The notes under the pieces were generated by a model. The model was not told the DNA's origin, did no database searches, and saw nothing but the letters and a program-made list of their open reading frames with translations. From Telmatospirillum sp. (lineage in GTDB: Bacteria; Pseudomonadota; Alphaproteobacteria; CACIAM-22H2): a DNA stretch of 64,000 bases. The stretch covers positions 196,227 through 260,226 of the forward strand of contig JADCGL010000020.1 in assembly GCA_020248985.1 (NCBI GenBank), in the 5' to 3' direction. The position numbers and the translations under genes were made by a program. This document shows positions 28,217 through 35,906 of the stretch, piece after piece; positions within the stretch are counted from its first letter, which is position 1, and the number at the start of each line of letters is the position of its first letter.

Positions 28217-28231
28217 CAGTTTTTCTGCATC

Positions 28232-28260
28232 TTGAATGCTTAAAAAAAGAAGTTTATTGT
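28232..28260 (+). promoter_or_regulatory. Putative promoter of the papain-like phage gene
   Basis: TTGAAT (28232-28237) and TATTGT (28255-28260) are separated by 17 bases, ending 29 bases before the ATG at 28290. Each box is four of six to consensus. It lies back to back with the S24 repressor promoter, which would suit a divergent regulatory switch. Confidence 0.4.
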
Positions 28261-28289
28261 TTGTTCCTATTTTTTGGATTGCTCGAGAC

Positions 28290-28730
28290 ATGCGTGTTGA
28301 TCACCGAGCTTTGAACGGCTTTTGTACCGGTCCTCGGCTGGGATCCGGCGGCGGCCGAGCGATCGTGGTTTTTCGCGATGCGACCGAGATTCGTTGGTTG
28401 CGCTTTTTGAAGCGTGGATTTCGCCATTGCGCCGTCTTGGTCGAAGTCGAGTGCGGTTGGATTTTGTGTGATGCTTTGTCTCATAGAACCCTTTTAAAAT
28501 GTATATTTGATGCGAGTTCACGGGAGATCGTGGAGCGCCTTGGCGCGGCCGGGCTACATGCCATCGAGGTTCGGGTGCAAATGCCGCGAGCGCGGATAGC
28601 GCCGATCCTGCCGTTCACTTGCGTTGAAGTGGTCAAGCGGGTTTTGGGGATTCACGCATGGGGTATCTTCACGCCGTGGCAGCTTTACCGGCATTTGATT
28701 CGAGATCAAAAGTTTATAATTGACAATTAG
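28290..28730 (+). CDS. Phage-associated papain-like (permuted NlpC/P60-type) protein, putative
   Basis: A 146-residue protein. I see R-G-F-R-H-C-A-V-L-V at 42-51, W57 and D61 in W-I-L-C-D-A-L-S-H-R-T, and F-T-C-V-E-V-V-K-R-V-L-G-I at 109-121. A conserved-looking His (46) first and Cys (111) later, the Cys at the start of a helix, is the order of circularly permuted NlpC/P60 (YiiX/LRAT-like) hydrolases. This is inference from motif order. The C-terminal T-P-W-Q-L-Y-R-H-L also looks functional. An upstream ATG (28236) would add a basic-hydrophobic N-terminus. It could be the lysis peptidase of the cassette, or a morphogenesis protein. The stop codon lies inside the late promoter. Confidence 0.6.
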   Translation: MRVDHRALNGFCTGPRLGSGGGRAIVVFRDATEIRWLRFLKRGFRHCAVLVEVECGWILCDALSHRTLLKCIFDASSREIVERLGAAGLHAIEVRVQMPRARIAPILPFTCVEVVKRVLGIHAWGIFTPWQLYRHLIRDQKFIIDN

Positions 28731-28748
28731 CCTATATCAGAATATTAA
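28720..28748 (+). promoter_or_regulatory. Strong promoter of the phage structural operon
   Basis: TTGACA (28720-28725, perfect -35), 17 bases, TATTAA (28743-28748). The predicted start is about 28755. It precedes the small gene and portal by about 100 bp and is the best sigma-70-type promoter in the cassette, so the host RNA polymerase can transcribe it without a phage polymerase. Confidence 0.7.
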
Positions 28749-28755
28749 CTCTATA

Positions 28756-28789
28756 CCGCTCCTGTGAGCGGTCGCTTCGGGCGCGAAGC
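28756..28789 (+). promoter_or_regulatory. Two tandem perfect hairpins at the 5' end of the late transcript
   Basis: CCGCTC-N4-GAGCGG (28756-28771) and GCTTCG-N4-CGAAGC (28774-28789) are two 6-bp inverted repeats only 2 bases apart, immediately after the predicted transcription start. They could act as a 5' mRNA stabiliser or, as DNA palindromes, as repressor operators. Confidence 0.55.
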
Positions 28790-28855
28790 TTGCCGAAATG
28801 GCGGGTACAGGCGTTGCGGAGACTGAATTCTGAGACCGTGAAAGGAGGACGTTCG

Positions 28856-29071
28856 ATGGGTGGTTTTTTCTCGGCGCCGTCGCCGCCGCCGCTGCCGTCG
28901 CAACCGCCGTTGCCGGAGCCGGTTGATACCGAAAAGGAGGCGCGCGAGGCGCGCATTAAGGCATTGATTCGCCGCCGCCGCGGTCGGGCGGGGCTCACGG
29001 TTGCCGGCGCCCCTGGCGTTTTGACCGCTGCCGCCAATCCCGGCAGCCTCGGCACGAAGTTGGGGGAATGA
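28856..29071 (+). CDS. Small proline-rich phage protein upstream of portal
   Basis: A 71-residue protein: M-G-G-F-F-S-A-P followed by a proline tract (P-S-P-P-P-L-P-S-Q-P-P-L-P), then an acidic/basic helix with R-R-R-R-G-R-A-G and a glycine-rich tail. Preceded by a strong AAAGGAGG at about 8 bases. Small genes of this look precede the portal in several T7-like prophages of alphaproteobacteria; function unknown. The stop is 3 bp before the portal ATG. It could bind DNA through its arginine cluster, but that is a guess. Confidence 0.7.
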   Translation: MGGFFSAPSPPPLPSQPPLPEPVDTEKEAREARIKALIRRRRGRAGLTVAGAPGVLTAAANPGSLGTKLGE

Positions 29072-29074
29072 GAC

Positions 29075-30655
29075 ATGGCCCCCGAAATCCCGATGGCGAT
29101 TGCGCTGCCGAATCCGATTCCGGCTGCGACGCTCGATGCAAGCGATCTGATCGCGCGCTATCGACGGGCCAAGCAGCAGCGCGGCGCGTGGGATGCGACG
29201 TGGCAGGACTGCTACGATTTCGCACTTCCGCAGCGCACGCCGTTTTCGGCTGGTGATCGACGCGGCGAACGGCTGTTTGACGGCACGGCCGCCGATGCTG
29301 CCGAGCAACTCGCGGCATCTCTGATGTCGCAGCTCGTCCCGCCTTGGTCGCGATGGTTCGGTCTGCAGCCGGGTACGCAGGTGCCGGAGATGCAGCGCGC
29401 GGACGTAGGTGACGTTCTCGAGAATGCAGCCGCCGTGCTGCAAGGCCATTTCGACCGCTCGAACTTCGCCATGGAAATCCACCAATGCTTTCTCGATCTC
29501 GTCGTGGCGGGTACGGCCGTGCTGCAGTTCGAAGAAGCGCCGGTAGGATCCGATGCGGCCTTCCGCTTCATGGCCGTGCCTATCGCGCAAATCGCGCTAG
29601 ACGAAACCGCCGACGGCGCGTTCGACATCGTGTTCCGCGCAAGCGAAATGCGTTTCGACCGACTGCGCGCGCGATATCCCAAGGCGCAGTTGCCCGACGG
29701 CCTCGCCGCCGGCGGCAAAGAGATGGCCGAAAGGCGCCACAGCGTGATCGAGGCGACGATCCAGGAAGCCGCGGGGTCTCGCTACATCGCTATGCTCGAA
29801 GCGTCCCCCGACGCTGCGGCTCCCGTCGTGCTCGCCGAGGGGCGCTTTGCGCAGTCGCCGTTCCTGTGCTTCCGCTGGCTCAAAGCGCCGGGCGAAGTCT
29901 ACGGGCGTTCGCCGATCATGAAGGCGCTGCCCGACATCAAAACGGCGAACAAAGTGGTCGAGCTCGTGCTCAAAAACGCATCGATTGCGGTTACGGGCAT
30001 CTGGCAGGCCGACGACGACGGCGTGCTCAATCCCGCAAACGTCAAACTCACGCCCGGCACAATCATTCCCAAAGCCGTCGGCTCGGCCGGTTTGACACCG
30101 CTCGAAGCGCCCGGCCGATTCGACGTGTCGAATCTCGTGCTCGAAGATCTGCGCAGCCGCATCAGACATGCGCTGCTCGCCGACCGACTCGGGCAGGTCG
30201 ATGCGCCGAAAATGACGGCCACCGAAGTGATGGAACGGGCGGCCGAAATGTCGCGTGTGCTGGGGGCGACCTACGGGCGTCTGCAGACCGAACTGCTCAC
30301 GCCGCTTGTGGCGCGCGCGTTGGCGATCCTGCGGCGGCGCGGCGAAATTCCGCCGGCCCTCGTCGACGGCAAGCTCGTCGAGCTCCAATACAAGTCTCCG
30401 CTCGCTCGCGTCCAAGCGCAGGACGACGTGCGCAACGCGATGCTGTGGGTGCAACAGGCGGCGGCCTTGGGGCCCGAAGGCCAAGCGGTGATCGACGGTG
30501 CCGCCGCCGCACGTTGGATGGCGCGCGCACTTTCCGTCCCCGCCGACCTCGTGCGCCCGCCGCAGCCTGAACCGGCGCCGACGCAGAACGCGCAAGACTT
30601 GCTGCTCCAGGCGCTGGGCCAACCGACTTCCGCGCAATTGACCCCGAACCAATAG
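29075..30655 (+). CDS. Phage portal (T7-like head-tail connector) protein
   Basis: A 526-residue portal of the T7 gp8 type. It has the N-terminal W-Q-D-C-Y-D-F-A-L-P region and L-F-D-G-T-A-A-D-A-A-E-Q-L-A-A-S-L-M-S-Q-L-V-P-P-W-S-R-W-F, which is characteristic of podoviral connectors. A central wing and stem region follows, with a V-Y-G-R-S-P-I-M-K-A-L-P-D-I-K-T-A-N segment and a helical C-terminal part (M-T-A-T-E-V-M-E-R-A-A-E). Twelve copies would form the DNA entry ring. Intact and of expected length. Confidence 0.92.
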   Translation: MAPEIPMAIALPNPIPAATLDASDLIARYRRAKQQRGAWDATWQDCYDFALPQRTPFSAGDRRGERLFDGTAADAAEQLAASLMSQLVPPWSRWFGLQPGTQVPEMQRADVGDVLENAAAVLQGHFDRSNFAMEIHQCFLDLVVAGTAVLQFEEAPVGSDAAFRFMAVPIAQIALDETADGAFDIVFRASEMRFDRLRARYPKAQLPDGLAAGGKEMAERRHSVIEATIQEAAGSRYIAMLEASPDAAAPVVLAEGRFAQSPFLCFRWLKAPGEVYGRSPIMKALPDIKTANKVVELVLKNASIAVTGIWQADDDGVLNPANVKLTPGTIIPKAVGSAGLTPLEAPGRFDVSNLVLEDLRSRIRHALLADRLGQVDAPKMTATEVMERAAEMSRVLGATYGRLQTELLTPLVARALAILRRRGEIPPALVDGKLVELQYKSPLARVQAQDDVRNAMLWVQQAAALGPEGQAVIDGAAAARWMARALSVPADLVRPPQPEPAPTQNAQDLLLQALGQPTSAQLTPNQ

Positions 30656-30668
30656 AAAGGAACGAACG

Positions 30669-31457
30669 ATGAGTGCGAATCTTCTGACGCTCGAAAGCGC
30701 TGGGGCAGCGTCGGCTCTCCCCACAGCTGCGCAAGCTGGCACGCAAGCCGCCCCTGTTGCCGCAGCAGCGGACAGCGAGCGTCCGGGCTATCTGCCCGAA
30801 AAGTTCTGGGATCCCGAAGGCAAAAAAGTGCGCCTTGACGTGATGTCGAAATCCTACGGCGAACTCGAGCGCAAGCTTTCGAGCATGATGCCGGGGCCGC
30901 AAGCGCCGGATTTCGACAAGGCCTTGCGCAAAGCGCTCGGCGTGCCCGAAGCGCCGGACGCCTACCGTATCGAACTCAAGGACGATCTCTTGCAAGTCGA
31001 CCCTGAGGTCAACAAGCGCCTGCATGCGGCCGGATTCTCGCCGGCCCAGGCCCAGCTCGTCTACGATCTGGCGATCGAGCGCATGGTGCCGCTCGTGCGC
31101 GAATACGCCGAGGTCTACCGCAGCGAAATGACGCAGACCAAGCTCATCGAAGAATTTGGCGGCGACACGGCCTGGTCGACGCTTGCTCCTCAGCTTGCAA
31201 GCTGGGGCCAGGCGAATCTGCCGTCGTCGGTCTATGATGCACTTGCGGCAACGCCCGAGGGCGTACGCGCACTTCACAAACTCATGAACTCGGGCGAGCC
31301 CAATCTGCGCGGGGCGACGGCGGCGGCAAGTGGCCCGGCCGACGAGGCGGAGCTGCGCAAGCTGATGGCCGACAAGCGCTACTGGCGCGATCACGATCCC
31401 GAACTCGTGCGGATCGTCTCGGAGGGCTTCAAGCGCCTTTATCCCGACCGAGACTGA
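30669..31457 (+). CDS. Capsid assembly scaffolding protein (putative)
   Basis: A 262-residue, mostly helical and acidic protein between portal and capsid genes, the position of T7 gp9 scaffold. It has a low-complexity alanine-rich N-terminus (about 1-38), a Y-L-P-E-K-F-W-D-P-E-G-K-K-V motif at about 41-54 (seen in the scaffold-like proteins of other tailed phages), and a helical C-terminal half ending in a basic R-L-Y-P-D-R. RBS AAAGGA. The call depends on position plus the F-W-D-P motif. Confidence 0.75.
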   Translation: MSANLLTLESAGAASALPTAAQAGTQAAPVAAAADSERPGYLPEKFWDPEGKKVRLDVMSKSYGELERKLSSMMPGPQAPDFDKALRKALGVPEAPDAYRIELKDDLLQVDPEVNKRLHAAGFSPAQAQLVYDLAIERMVPLVREYAEVYRSEMTQTKLIEEFGGDTAWSTLAPQLASWGQANLPSSVYDALAATPEGVRALHKLMNSGEPNLRGATAAASGPADEAELRKLMADKRYWRDHDPELVRIVSEGFKRLYPDRD

Positions 31458-31757
31458 AGTCGGTCAAAAGGATCTTGACAAATTCCTTTTAAGGTAGTAT
31501 TTACTTAGATACTTCGCCCGAAGCAGGCTGCCGCATTCGCCACCGCCTTTCCGGATAACGAAGTCTCCCCCTTTCTTCCCGCCGTCGGGACAACCGGCCG
31601 GCCAGGCAAGCCTCTCAAGGCAGCCCGGATCGGCCGGCCCTCCGGCATCCAGCGCCGTCACCGCGATTGCCCGGGTCACAAGTGCCGCCGATCGGCGTGC
31701 AATGCGGCAACCCTCAATTGTTTTTGTTCGAACCCCAAACGCGACAGAGAGGCAACT
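31458..31757 (+). promoter_or_regulatory. 300-bp untranslated region upstream of the capsid gene
   Basis: No plausible gene on either strand. It begins with an AT-rich island holding TTGACA (31475-31480) and possible -10 boxes (TAGTAT at 31495, spacer 14; or TATTTA at 31498, spacer 17). A GC-rich stretch follows with two copies of GGCCGGCC (31596-31603 and 31632-31639) that can pair across 28 bases, then AT-richer DNA before the capsid start. It could give a separate strong capsid transcript with a structured leader. Confidence 0.5.
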
Positions 31758-32570
31758 ATGCCCGACATCGACAAATCCTTCGTCAAACAATACGAGAGCG
31801 AAGTCCATCTCTCGTATCAACGCCTTGGCTCGAAGTTGCGCCCCACGGTCCGCTCGAAGAAGGCGGTCCAGGGTGCGTCCACCGTGTTCCAGAAAATGGG
31901 CCGGGGCGCGGCCTCGACTAAGGCCCGCCATGCGGCGGTGCCGGTGATGAACGTCGAACATTCGACCGTCGAAGTGTTCCTCAAGGACTACTACGCCGGC
32001 GAATGGCTCGACGCGCTTGACGAAATCAAGACGGCCGGCGATGAGCGATCGGCGGTGGTTAACTCGGGCGCCTACGCGCTCGGGCGCAAGACCGACGAAC
32101 TCATCATCGAAGCCCTCAACGGCTCGACGAACCTCGCCGGCCTCAGCACCGATGGCCTGACCAAAGCCAAGATCCTGGCTGCGTTCGAGAAGCTCGGCGG
32201 GCAGGACGTGCCCGACGACGGCGAGCGCTACGCCGTGATCGGCTGGAAGCAGTGGTCGGAACTGCTCGAAATCGACGAGTTCGCGAACGCCGACTATGTC
32301 GGCGACGAGGAACTCCCTTGGCGAGGCACGCAAGCCAAGAAATGGCTCGGCACGTTGTGGATGCCGCATTCGGGACTCACGTCCGTCTCGGGCGTGCGCC
32401 TGTGCCACTGGTACCACAAAACGGCCGTCGGCCACGCCGCCGGTTGCGAGGTCAAAAGCGATCTCACGTGGCACGGCGACCGCGCATCGTACTTCATCAG
32501 CAACATGATGAGCCAGGGGGCCGGCATCATCGATGCCGCCGGCGTTGTGACCCTGCGCTGCAAGGAGTGA
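31758..32570 (+). CDS. Major capsid protein
   Basis: A 270-residue HK97-fold-type major capsid protein. It resembles the Phage_capsid_2 group: N-terminal S-F-V-K-Q-Y-E-S-E-V-H-L-S-Y-Q-R-L-G-S-K-L-R-P, a central Y-A-V-I-G-W-K-Q-W-S-E-L-L segment, and a C-terminal Y-F-I-S-N-M-M-S-Q-G-A-G-I-I-D strand. Start ATG with an AGAGAGGC ribosome binding site. It sits between scaffold and tail genes, as in T7. Intact, with host-like composition. Confidence 0.88.
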   Translation: MPDIDKSFVKQYESEVHLSYQRLGSKLRPTVRSKKAVQGASTVFQKMGRGAASTKARHAAVPVMNVEHSTVEVFLKDYYAGEWLDALDEIKTAGDERSAVVNSGAYALGRKTDELIIEALNGSTNLAGLSTDGLTKAKILAAFEKLGGQDVPDDGERYAVIGWKQWSELLEIDEFANADYVGDEELPWRGTQAKKWLGTLWMPHSGLTSVSGVRLCHWYHKTAVGHAAGCEVKSDLTWHGDRASYFISNMMSQGAGIIDAAGVVTLRCKE

Positions 32571-32580
32571 GGAGCAAGCC

Positions 32581-32850
32581 ATGGCTTTCGAAGTCAAGAA
32601 CCTGTCGGTCCTCGCCTACGCCAACGGCTTTACGCTGTGGCACTACACCACGTCCGATGCGGCGGCGGCAGTCGACAATGTCGGCTACTTCAACGCCGCC
32701 AGCGACATGCTGCATGTCGGCGACATGATGCTGGCCAACGTCGCCACGGCCGGGTCGCCGCAGAACGGCGTCTTTGCCGTTGTATCCGTCGCCAACGGCG
32801 TCGTGGATCTCGCCAACATGACGGTGTTCGACACGTCGAACACCGACTGA
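32581..32850 (+). CDS. Small phage structural protein, possible head decoration
   Basis: An 89-residue protein directly after the capsid gene (10-bp gap). It is hydrophobic/polar beta-type (L-W-H-Y-T-T-S-D-A, M-L-H-V-G-D-M-M-L-A-N-V) with no cysteines. Proteins of this size and position often decorate or stabilise the capsid. I recognise no specific family; function inferred from position. RBS GGAG upstream. Confidence 0.65.
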   Translation: MAFEVKNLSVLAYANGFTLWHYTTSDAAAAVDNVGYFNAASDMLHVGDMMLANVATAGSPQNGVFAVVSVANGVVDLANMTVFDTSNTD

Positions 32851-32921
32851 GCCACTGGGACTGGCGGCGGGCGCCCCTCAGATTCGCCCGTCGCCTCCCT
32901 GTCCTGCATTCGGAGGTAACA

Positions 32922-33491
32922 ATGGCTCTCTCGCAGATTGCTTTGTGCTCGCGTGCGCTCATCAAGCTGGGCGCCCAGCCGATCGCATCGTTCGCCGAAG
33001 GGACGGTCGAATCGCAGGTCGCCGCTGCGCTTTTCCCGTCGGTGCGCGACGGTCTCATCTCGGCCCATCCGTGGAGTTTCGCCAGCGCCCAGACGACGCT
33101 GCCGCGCCTGGCGAGAGATCCCGTCGCCGACCATCGTTTTGCGTACCAGCTACCGCCGGATTTCCTGCGTGCGTTGTCCGTAGGTCAGGGTGCGCGCGGG
33201 CGTGGAACGGCCTATCGAATCGTCGAGTCGGCATTGCACACCGACAGCGATGGCGTGGTGCTGTCCTACATTTTCCGGCCAGACGAGTCCGCCTTTCCGC
33301 CGTTCTTCGACGCAGCCTTGATCGCGGCCCTGGCGGCCGAGTTCTGCCTGCCGGTCACCGAAAGCACGAGCCGGGCCGAACTGCTCTATCGGCTTTCCGA
33401 AAACGAATTCCGCCGCGCGCGCCTGATCGACGCGCAGCAAGAGACGCCGCAGAGCTTGGACGACTTCTCGCTGGTGGAGGTGCGCCGATGA
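32922..33491 (+). CDS. Tail tubular protein A-like (T7 gp11-type)
   Basis: A 189-residue protein with the motif set of podoviral gp11 adaptor proteins: N-terminal C-S-R-A-L-I-K-L-G-A-Q-P-I, V-R-D-G-L-I-S-A-H-P-W-S-F-A (the conserved H-P-W), then Y-Q-L-P-P-D-F-L-R and C-terminal A-A-L-A-A-E-F-C-L. It forms the ring under the portal that opens the tail. Start chosen at 32922, nine bases after GGAGG. Its stop overlaps the next start (ATGA). Confidence 0.88.
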   Translation: MALSQIALCSRALIKLGAQPIASFAEGTVESQVAAALFPSVRDGLISAHPWSFASAQTTLPRLARDPVADHRFAYQLPPDFLRALSVGQGARGRGTAYRIVESALHTDSDGVVLSYIFRPDESAFPPFFDAALIAALAAEFCLPVTESTSRAELLYRLSENEFRRARLIDAQQETPQSLDDFSLVEVRR

Positions 33492-35395
33492 GCGTTGCGC
33501 GCCTCACCAAGACCAGTTTCGCGTCGGGTGAAATCGGCCCGTCGATGCTGGGCCGCATCGATCTGCGCGCCTACGAAAACGGCGCGCGGCGCTTGCGCAA
33601 CGTCGTGGTGCTGCCCTCGGGCGGCATCAAGCGGCGCCCGGGTCTTGCGCGCATCGCGGGCCTGCCGGGGCAAGCGCGCTTGATCGCGTTCGAGTTCAAC
33701 ACCGAGCAGGCCTATCTGCTGGCACTATGCGGCGGCCAGATGCTCGTGTTCCGCGACGGCGTGCAGATCGCGAATTTCGCAACACCCTGGAGTGCCGCAC
33801 AGCTCAAACAAGTCAACTGGACCCAGAGTGCCGATACGCTGCTTGTCGTGCACCCCGACGTGCCGCCGCAGCGCATCACGCGCACGTCGCACACGAGCTG
33901 GACGATCGCGCAATGGACGTTCTTCGAAGAGAAGGGCGTAGTCCAGCAGCCCTACCACAAATTCGCCGCCGACGCGGCGACGCTCACTCCGAGTGCGACG
34001 ACCGGCACCATCACGCTCAGCGCCTCGCTCGACGTGTTCGTGGCCGGCCATGTCGGCCAGCGAATCCGCATCGTCAAGAAGGAAGCGACGATCACGGCGG
34101 TCGCGGGCCCGCGTTCGGCAACCGCGATATTGGCAGCCGGCAACGCGCTGCCCGACACCAACGCCTCAACCGACTGGGAAGAACAAGCGCTCAGCGCCCT
34201 GCGCGGCTGGCCGATCTGCGTGACGTTTCACCAGGATCGTCTGGTGATTGGCGGTTCGCGCGATCTGCCCAACCGGCTGTGGCTGTCGAAATCGGGCGAT
34301 CTGTTCAATTTCGATCTCGGTACTGCGCTCGACGACGAGGCGATCGAGTTCGCGCTGCTGTCCGATCAGGTCAACGCGATTCGCCACGTCTTTTCGGGGC
34401 GCCATCTGCAGGTCTTCACATCGGGAGCCGAATGGATGGTGACGGGCGATCCGCTGACGCCCGAAAACGTTCAGCTCAACCGCCAGACCCGCATCGGCAG
34501 CCCAAGCGACCGCTCGGTGCGGCCGCGCGACGTTGACGGGGCGACGCTGTTCGTGGGCCGGGGTGGGCGCGACCTGCGTGAGTTTCTGTTCGCCGACTCG
34601 GAACAGGCCTACCAGGCGACGGATCTTGCTTTGCTTGCCCAGCATTTGGTGCTCGATCCGGTAGCGCTCGACTACGATCCCGACGACCGGCTTGTCCATG
34701 TGGTCAATGCCGACGGGTCGATGGCGACGGTCACGATCTACCGTGCCGAACAGGTCACGGCTTGGACGCGCCAGACGACGACGGGCGCCTTCCGCAGCCT
34801 CGTGGTCGTCTCGAATGCGACCTATCTTGCGGTCGAACGCGCTGGGCAGTGGTCGATCGAGTGTTTCGATCCGACCTACTCGACCGATGCGGCAGTCAAA
34901 TTGGCACCCGCACCGGCAGCGGCGACTTGGCAAGGGCTCGACCATCTCAACGGCATCGAGGTGCAGATCCTCGCCGACGGCGTGCCGATCGGCATCGCAG
35001 TGCCGTCGGGCGGGCAGATTGCTGCGCGCGGCGGCCGCACAAACGTCGAAATCGGCATCGGCTTTGTCGGCGAGATCGAGCCGCTGCCGCCGGCCTCCCC
35101 CGGCAGCGCCAATATGCCGCGCAGCGTGCGGCTGATCGAGGTGACCTTCAAGCTGCTCGAGACGCGCCAGCTGCGCGTCGATACCGGCAGCGGTTTCATC
35201 GACGTGCCGTTTCGCGGCCTCGGCGATACGTTCGCCCTCGACAAAGCGCCGCCGCCCTTTTCGGGCGACAAGCGGATTCGGGCGCTGGGCTGGAAGCGCG
35301 CCAGCATTGATCCGCTTTGGCGCATTGAACTCCCGGCACCGCTGCCCTTCACCCTGCTTTCCGCAACCCAAGAAATGAAAGTGAACGACCGATGA
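33488..35395 (+). CDS. Tail tubular protein B-like nozzle protein (T7 gp12-type)
   Basis: A 635-residue beta-rich tail protein with family hallmarks: F-A-S-G-E-I-G-P-S-M-L-G-R-I-D-L near the N-terminus, A-R-R-L-R-N-V-V-V-L-P-S-G-G-I-K-R-R-P-G, and a D-L-P-N-R-L-W-L-S-K-S-G-D-L-F-N-F blade segment. It forms the nozzle of a short tail. Begins in an ATGA overlap with the gp11-like gene. Shorter than T7 gp12 but typical of small podoviruses. Confidence 0.87.
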   Translation: MSVARLTKTSFASGEIGPSMLGRIDLRAYENGARRLRNVVVLPSGGIKRRPGLARIAGLPGQARLIAFEFNTEQAYLLALCGGQMLVFRDGVQIANFATPWSAAQLKQVNWTQSADTLLVVHPDVPPQRITRTSHTSWTIAQWTFFEEKGVVQQPYHKFAADAATLTPSATTGTITLSASLDVFVAGHVGQRIRIVKKEATITAVAGPRSATAILAAGNALPDTNASTDWEEQALSALRGWPICVTFHQDRLVIGGSRDLPNRLWLSKSGDLFNFDLGTALDDEAIEFALLSDQVNAIRHVFSGRHLQVFTSGAEWMVTGDPLTPENVQLNRQTRIGSPSDRSVRPRDVDGATLFVGRGGRDLREFLFADSEQAYQATDLALLAQHLVLDPVALDYDPDDRLVHVVNADGSMATVTIYRAEQVTAWTRQTTTGAFRSLVVVSNATYLAVERAGQWSIECFDPTYSTDAAVKLAPAPAAATWQGLDHLNGIEVQILADGVPIGIAVPSGGQIAARGGRTNVEIGIGFVGEIEPLPPASPGSANMPRSVRLIEVTFKLLETRQLRVDTGSGFIDVPFRGLGDTFALDKAPPPFSGDKRIRALGWKRASIDPLWRIELPAPLPFTLLSATQEMKVNDR

Positions 35396-35871
35396 GTGGA
35401 ATCGAACCCCTCACCGCCATTGCGCTCGGCCAAACGGCTTTCGGCGCTCTTCAGGGAATCGGCAGTGCGAGTGCTGCGCGCGCGCAAACGGACGCTCAAG
35501 TCCAGTCCGTGGCGGCCAACGCCGTGCGCCAGCGGCAGATGCTGCAACTGCAGCAGGAGGCCGACACGCGCAAGCGGCGTAATCTCCTCGAGCGCACCGC
35601 CGCGCGCGCGCGTGTGTCTTTCGGCGCCCGCGGCTTGTCGGATGCCGACGGCTCGGCAGGCGCGCTGCTGTCCGGCATCGAAAACGAATTTGAAGTCGAG
35701 CAGGCCGCCCGCGACCGCGTTTATGGACTGCAGATGGCGGGCATCGACCAGGGCATTGCGGACTCGTTGGTGCGCATCGAACACGCGCGCAGCCGCAACC
35801 TCCTCGATCAGCAGAGCGACATCCAGCGTCGCGTGGGCAGCTTGTTGAGATGGGGCCTCAAACCGCGATGA
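35392..35871 (+). CDS. Internal virion protein-like (T7 gp14 position)
   Basis: A 159-residue helical protein. A small hydrophobic N-terminal segment (L-T-A-I-A-L-G-Q-T-A-F-G-A-L-Q-G-I-G) is followed by a charged Gln/Arg/Glu-rich helix, then the glycine-containing G-A-R-G-L-S-D-A-D-G-S-A-G-A. This is the layout of small internal virion proteins that form the outer-membrane pore in T7-like phages. The start overlaps the previous stop (ATGA). No gp15- or gp16-like partner exists. Confidence 0.7.
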   Translation: MSGIEPLTAIALGQTAFGALQGIGSASAARAQTDAQVQSVAANAVRQRQMLQLQQEADTRKRRNLLERTAARARVSFGARGLSDADGSAGALLSGIENEFEVEQAARDRVYGLQMAGIDQGIADSLVRIEHARSRNLLDQQSDIQRRVGSLLRWGLKPR

Positions 35872-35906
35872 CCTTCGCGCCTCTTTTTCCCGAAAAGGAC
35901 AGATCC

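Noticed and set aside
27503-28291. Longer 262-residue form of the S24 regulator starting at 28291
   Set aside because: The added 50 codons are AT-rich, cover a perfect TATAAT, and lack an apparent ribosome binding site; the shorter start at 28141 fits better.
31464-32597. A 377-codon minus-strand frame opposite the capsid gene and its leader
   Set aside because: The plus strand holds a recognisable capsid gene with a ribosome binding site; the minus frame has no motif and no sensible start.
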